Shown in pieces: positions 4,114 to 7,467 of a stretch of DNA of 7,467 bases. The stretch is from an uncultured Candidatus Peregrinibacteria bacterium (GTDB taxonomy: Bacteria > Patescibacteriota > Gracilibacteria > Peribacterales > Peribacteraceae). Made by a program: the position numbers and the translations under genes. The notes below the pieces were generated by a model. That model made no database searches. It saw nothing but the letters and a program-made list of their open reading frames with translations, and had not been told where the DNA came from. Each line of letters begins with the position of its first letter. Within the stretch, counting starts at the first letter, position 1. The DNA lies in NCBI GenBank assembly GCA_913054215.1, contig CAJXJE010000036.1, positions 1-7,467 on the forward strand, written 5' to 3'.

Positions 4114-5124
4114 CTACTCATCAATCATTCCTTTCTTAGCTGTTACACGGTTTTTAAGAACCATGACAGCAGTACCTATGAGAACAAAGGTCAGAAAGAT
4201 CATAAATGCCCAGTAGCCAACACCTGGAGAAGGGGCCCCTTGCTGCGGCACAGGGCCAAGTGGCTGAATGTTCGGGAGTGTATCTACTGGCTTTTCTACA
4301 TAGATGACATTGAAGTCACCTTGTGCAACTTGTACCGGACTTGCGGTGTCTGTGGGTGGTGGTGGAATTGGCATATCTTTTTTGGGAGGAGTAAAGCCCG
4401 GTGCAGTATCTGTACCGGTAGGAAGTAATGGGGACACAGATGTTGTTGCAGCAGAATATTCTCGCGTACGTGAACTTTCAGCTTCCTGCGCTTTAGGTGA
4501 AGATGCCTGATCTCTTTTTTGTACCTTTTGTACAGGTGCTCGGTCGGGGTCAAATATTGGTAAAGCGAAATCCGCTACTATTTTTGCGTAAGATTTAGCA
4601 AACGATGCAGAACGCTCTGCCTCCTCTCTGTTTTCGAGAAAGTACTCTAAAGGATCCTCCTCATTCAGAAATAATCCATAGGCAATACTGTCATGCTCCA
4701 TATGCGAAACAATCAGCGCGTTCATATCGGGTATGTAATAGAGAATCTCACGCGCGGTGTCGAGTGTCAGACTATCATCCGTTATTGCTGCTATCTTTTC
4801 TACAGTCCCAAGAAATTGACAGTCGGGTCCGATAATTTTACTCAGAGAACCTGGTGTTTGTAGAAAGGTGGTCGTCACTAAAAATGCGTGTTTTACATCG
4901 TGATCTAGGGCTTCTAATTTGCTGCAGTCTGCATTGGTCATATCCATTGCCATCTGTTGCGTTTCTTGGTCTGCTATAGGCTCAGCTGTGTATTGTTCGG
5001 GGATAGCAGGCTTATTCGGATCTGGTTCTTGTAACCCCATATTCAAGAGAATATGTGCAGATACCTGCAGCGGACAGAGGAGTCCGGCAGTGACAATCAG
5101 AAGGCTACGAAAGAGGGAGGTCAC
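4114..5124 (-). CDS. Secreted, C-terminally membrane-anchored protein, unknown function
   Basis: I recognise no family. The 336-residue protein starts with a signal peptide (residues 1-23, cleavage likely after VSA). Cys17 does not sit in a good lipobox. Residues about 24-200 form a mixed, probably folded domain with two cysteines (Cys67, Cys102) that could form a disulfide outside the membrane. Residues 200-300 are a Ser/Thr/Pro/Gln-rich linker with a PPPP stretch. A single membrane segment at about 303-323 (WAFMIFLTFVLIGTAVMVL) is followed by a short basic tail, so the fold faces outward (type I). The start is GTG at 5124, preceded by ACTGAGGCTC, one of the few Shine-Dalgarno-like sites here. 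It follows the 280-residue gene by 34 bases and is the last gene of the envelope operon. Its TAG directly abuts the TAA of mutY. It may be a surface or cell-wall linked anchor. Confidence 0.85.
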   Translation of the reverse strand: MTSLFRSLLIVTAGLLCPLQVSAHILLNMGLQEPDPNKPAIPEQYTAEPIADQETQQMAMDMTNADCSKLEALDHDVKHAFLVTTTFLQTPGSLSKIIGPDCQFLGTVEKIAAITDDSLTLDTAREILYYIPDMNALIVSHMEHDSIAYGLFLNEEDPLEYFLENREEAERSASFAKSYAKIVADFALPIFDPDRAPVQKVQKRDQASSPKAQEAESSRTREYSAATTSVSPLLPTGTDTAPGFTPPKKDMPIPPPPTDTASPVQVAQGDFNVIYVEKPVDTLPNIQPLGPVPQQGAPSPGVGYWAFMIFLTFVLIGTAVMVLKNRVTAKKGMIDE

Positions 5125-5158
5125 GAGCCTCAGTATAGAACGTTAGTGCACCGTAGTG

Positions 5159-6001
5159 CTACTGGGGTTTTTCTTCCTGTCCTGGAAGCGGTGTGTCGCT
5201 GAATCCTACAGAGTCATCTGTTGATTCTTCAGAGGCTTCTGTCGCGGGCTTTTGCCCCATTGCTTCGAGGGCGTGCTCTAGACGCTCAGAGGTTTCTTCC
5301 ACTTGCTGAGGCTGTTCCGGTGCTGGAATGTTAGGATGCTTTGCATCTCCTGCTGCGGCTGCGACACCAGAGCTTGCTACTCCTTTTTTCCTTCTTCGCC
5401 ATGAGAAGAAGCCATATCCTATGCCTACAAAGATAAGACCTCCTCCAAGATATTTCATACGACCAAGTAAGGCTACTGCCATGGATTTCTTTTGTGGTGC
5501 TGCTGTTTGTTGCACTTCATCTTCCCCTTCCCCCTCTTCTCCCCCCTCTTCCAAGGCGTCTTCTTGCATTTCTTGAAGTATTGCTTCGGATTCCTCATCT
5601 ACCCCATTGGTAGTGGGAAGGGAAGGAATCAAAATATCACTTTGATCCAAGACAGCAGGTTCTTCCTCGAAAGGGCTCTCGGTAGTGTCTGTAGTTGTAC
5701 CTTGTTCAGATTCTGTACTTTGCTCGATTTGCTCTCCAGATCTAAAGAATGTTGGCTGCGTCTGTGCAGCGGGCTCCTCGGCAGCAGGTTCCTCTACTGC
5801 TGGTTCCTCTACGACAGGGTCTTGAACTGCAGGCTGCGTATTCGGTACTGCCTGATTGGGTTGCTGTTGTTGCTCTGCAGTCGGTTGACTCTGTGCATTT
5901 TCAAGCTCGGTAAAGACATCAGCAGGCGAGAGATACGCGTGTGCGCTTGAGGCCGTTAGGCTGAGTGTCAGTGCCGTTACTGTAAAGATGCTTTTGAACA
6001 T
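5159..6001 (-). CDS. Glu/Pro-rich single-pass envelope protein, unknown function
   Basis: This 280-residue protein has a signal peptide (1-22, cleavage after AHA). A Gln/Pro/Glu-rich extracellular stretch contains tandem EEPA(V/A) units at about residues 65-79, and a highly acidic Glu/Gly run lies at about 148-163. One membrane segment at about 184-201 (YLGGGLIFVGIGYGFFSW) is followed by the stop-transfer RRRKK. The cytoplasmic tail of about 75 residues is Ala/Glu/Pro-rich with one helical patch (ETSERLEHALEAMG). It is therefore a type I membrane protein that is largely disordered on both sides. The ATG at 6001 lies 3 bases after the stop of the upstream surface-protein gene (TAAGTTATG), which suggests translational coupling. 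No enzymatic motif is seen. It may be an anchor or spacer for the secreted protein encoded before it. Confidence 0.85.
   Translation of the reverse strand: MFKSIFTVTALTLSLTASSAHAYLSPADVFTELENAQSQPTAEQQQQPNQAVPNTQPAVQDPVVEEPAVEEPAAEEPAAQTQPTFFRSGEQIEQSTESEQGTTTDTTESPFEEEPAVLDQSDILIPSLPTTNGVDEESEAILQEMQEDALEEGGEEGEGEDEVQQTAAPQKKSMAVALLGRMKYLGGGLIFVGIGYGFFSWRRRKKGVASSGVAAAAGDAKHPNIPAPEQPQQVEETSERLEHALEAMGQKPATEASEESTDDSVGFSDTPLPGQEEKPQ
5521..5552 (-). repeat. 32-base pure polypurine tract in the coding strand
   Basis: The plus strand is C/T only over 32 bases, so the coding strand is all A/G with runs of 6, 5 and 4 G. It encodes the Glu/Gly run of the 280-residue protein. Such tracts can form triplex or G-rich structures and slip in length, but the amino-acid bias alone explains much of it. 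Confidence 0.6.
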
Positions 6002-6004
6002 AAC

Positions 6005-7467
6005 TTAAGAGTTATAGCTTGTAGATTTGATAACGGTCTCTTGATATTCGATCCACTCAAAGATTCTGAATGTCCGGTCGTCTCTATCGATCCACTGCAC
6101 ATGAGAGTTTTCAGAATCGTATCCGTATTCTGCTCCCATGCGATTAAATTGCTGGAGCGATACTTGTAGCACAGATACACCACCACGTGATGTTGCACTC
6201 GCTTGGAGAACCAATGTAGTACCTGTTCCCCCATCAATTTCTGAGTTCAATACAGAAGCATACAAACCAGTACACTCGACAAGCAGGGTACCAGAGGCAA
6301 CACCTTCTATCAGATTTCCATATATTGTTAGTGGTCGACATGATACTTTTTTGGTTTGGTCTGCTTTGTTGTAGAGAGCAAATGAATCCGCTGCAATTGC
6401 GACGTTTGTGGCTTTTACATTCCACAAGATGCTTTCAATGATGACATCGTTGTCTCCGTAATCGGAGTTGTTGTGTGTTGCAGCTGTAAATTTGAATTGC
6501 CCGATAGAAGAAATCCCGACAGGAACTGATGTTCCATTTGGGTCAGAGAAGGGAGAGTTGGTAATAGAGACAATCTTAGAGTGCACGCTTACATGGTTAT
6601 TCCCCCAAATACTTTCGATAGTACTGCCGTTATCTGTTGGAGTTGCCTGGCCGACAAAGATCTCTCCAGTGTCGATTCCATCATTGTTACTGAGAGGAAG
6701 ACCATTTGCAGAGCTTTCACCGCGTGCATCTACAGAGTTTCTTGCGGTAAGTCCGATAGAAAGTACTTCTCCAGAAATACCACCTTGCTCATCTGTTTTC
6801 ATACGTGGCCTTACAATCACATCTATTTCATTTCCCTTGAGGGCAACGAGTTGTCTGTTTTCCATGTTTGCACAGAAGTCACCAAGCTCATTACCGCAAC
6901 CACCTAAAGTCGCAATGGCAAATGACTGTGATTCTCCAGGAAAGTAGAGTTCGAGCCTATCTATGCTACGGACGTTATCCAATGCTGTGAATCGAAGATC
7001 TGTCACATCAATATCCTCCTTTTGCGCGTGGAGCGTCAGTCGTAAGATAGCTTCTCCTAGAACTCCTCCAAGCAGTTGGCGGTTGCGGAGAGGGGTAGTG
7101 TCTTGGGTGATAAACAGATCTCCTTGCTTTGCAAGGGTCCATACTACGGATTTAGAAGTTGTGACGGTGATATCACATCCGGCTTCATCTCCACCACGAC
7201 ATTTCGCTTTGTCCGTAATGATTCCAACAAGTTTACCTCCGTCATTCGGATCCAGTGTTTCTATCCCTATGTAGCCTTCGAGGCCAATCTCAAATCGCAT
7301 CTGAAGACGATTGCCAGTAAGACTGCTTTGAACATCTCCATGGAGCTCAAAGATAATAGACCTATCTTTCGGAACGACGTATCCACCTCCGGCCATATCG
7401 TCGAGTGTCACGTTACTTCCATTAGAAGAAACGCCTTTTTGTAATACAGTATCGACTAAGCCGTTAC
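6005..7467 (-). CDS. Large secreted surface protein with repeated beta-rich segments, 5' end outside the window
   Basis: The frame is open to the right edge, and 486 codons are visible. A GTG at 7411 is only an internal valine, since coding continues upstream (NGLVDTVLQKG). The composition is that of an extracellular beta-sandwich protein: many Ser/Thr/Asn/Gly/Asp, alternating strands, few Lys, and cysteines in close pairs at visible residues 89/97, 190/198 and 376/398. Two stretches resemble each other. Each runs from a strand with V-x-x-L/I and NV..ID or NV.IA, through an LY (173-174 and 364-365) and a Cys pair, to GGIS/GGVS plus VL and a Ser/Leu strand (228 and 428 onward). The C-terminus ends ETVIKSTSYNS with no membrane segment, so any anchor is N-terminal or supplied by the two downstream gene products. 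It is probably a surface-layer, pilus or adhesin-like protein. The family was not recognised. Confidence 0.85.
   Translation of the reverse strand, partial: NGLVDTVLQKGVSSNGSNVTLDDMAGGGYVVPKDRSIIFELHGDVQSSLTGNRLQMRFEIGLEGYIGIETLDPNDGGKLVGIITDKAKCRGGDEAGCDITVTTSKSVVWTLAKQGDLFITQDTTPLRNRQLLGGVLGEAILRLTLHAQKEDIDVTDLRFTALDNVRSIDRLELYFPGESQSFAIATLGGCGNELGDFCANMENRQLVALKGNEIDVIVRPRMKTDEQGGISGEVLSIGLTARNSVDARGESSANGLPLSNNDGIDTGEIFVGQATPTDNGSTIESIWGNNHVSVHSKIVSITNSPFSDPNGTSVPVGISSIGQFKFTAATHNNSDYGDNDVIIESILWNVKATNVAIAADSFALYNKADQTKKVSCRPLTIYGNLIEGVASGTLLVECTGLYASVLNSEIDGGTGTTLVLQASATSRGGVSVLQVSLQQFNRMGAEYGYDSENSHVQWIDRDDRTFRIFEWIEYQETVIKSTSYNS

Noticed and set aside
4104..4118. AGTAG-ACTAA-CTACT inverted repeat over the two stop codons, a possible bidirectional terminator
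   Set aside because: The stem is only 5 bp, A/T-rich, and has no T run on either side.
7409..7411. GTG as start of the surface protein
   Set aside because: The same frame stays open for 18 more codons to the window edge with matching composition, so the gene begins outside the window.

Overview
The window looks like chromosome of a candidate-phylum-radiation (Patescibacteria) type bacterium. This is an inference from its content: a compact tuf-rpsJ-nusB-rnc block, a short MutY without the usual NUDIX-like tail, low-complexity secreted or anchored envelope proteins, few recognisable Shine-Dalgarno sites, and heptanucleotide repeats. TGA is not used as a sense codon in any of the clear genes. 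That argues against the lineages (Gracilibacteria, Absconditabacteria) that read UGA as glycine. Stop codons in the window are four TAA, four TAG and one TGA. No phage, insertion sequence, CRISPR, tRNA or rRNA gene was seen.

Positions 1-2600 hold a minus-strand information-processing operon, read right to left: tuf (EF-Tu), rpsJ (S10/NusE, with a long basic N-terminal extension), a 61-residue basic protein that is probably bL32, nusB, and the 5' part of rnc (RNase III). The rnc fragment runs off the left edge. A promoter lies upstream of tuf, and a hairpin with a T-rich tail separates tuf from rpsJ. A boxA-like heptamer sits in the rpsJ leader. NusB and S10/NusE form the boxA-binding heterodimer of rRNA antitermination, and RNase III processes rRNA. 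The operon therefore joins translation, rRNA transcription and rRNA maturation.

Positions 2509-3108 hold a leader or intergenic region with a possible 20-codon ORF, an unrecognised acidic 105-residue protein on the minus strand, and a short divergent spacer with an inverted repeat. Positions 3109-4113 (plus strand) encode a MutY-type adenine glycosylase. Its catalytic residues are intact, but two of the four Fe-S cluster cysteines are replaced. Two unrelated heptamer repeats are embedded in frame in this gene. One copy (TTTCCAC units) is nearly identical to a repeat in the spacer upstream of nusB. The other (CCCCCAA units) makes a telomere-like G-quadruplex motif on the opposite strand.

Positions 4114-7467 (minus strand) look like an envelope operon of three genes in transcription order: a large secreted protein with repeated beta-rich, cysteine-paired segments (5' end outside the window), a Glu/Pro-rich single-pass membrane protein, and a second signal-peptide and C-terminal-anchor protein. 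The last one ends with its stop codon directly against that of mutY. The functions of these three are unknown.
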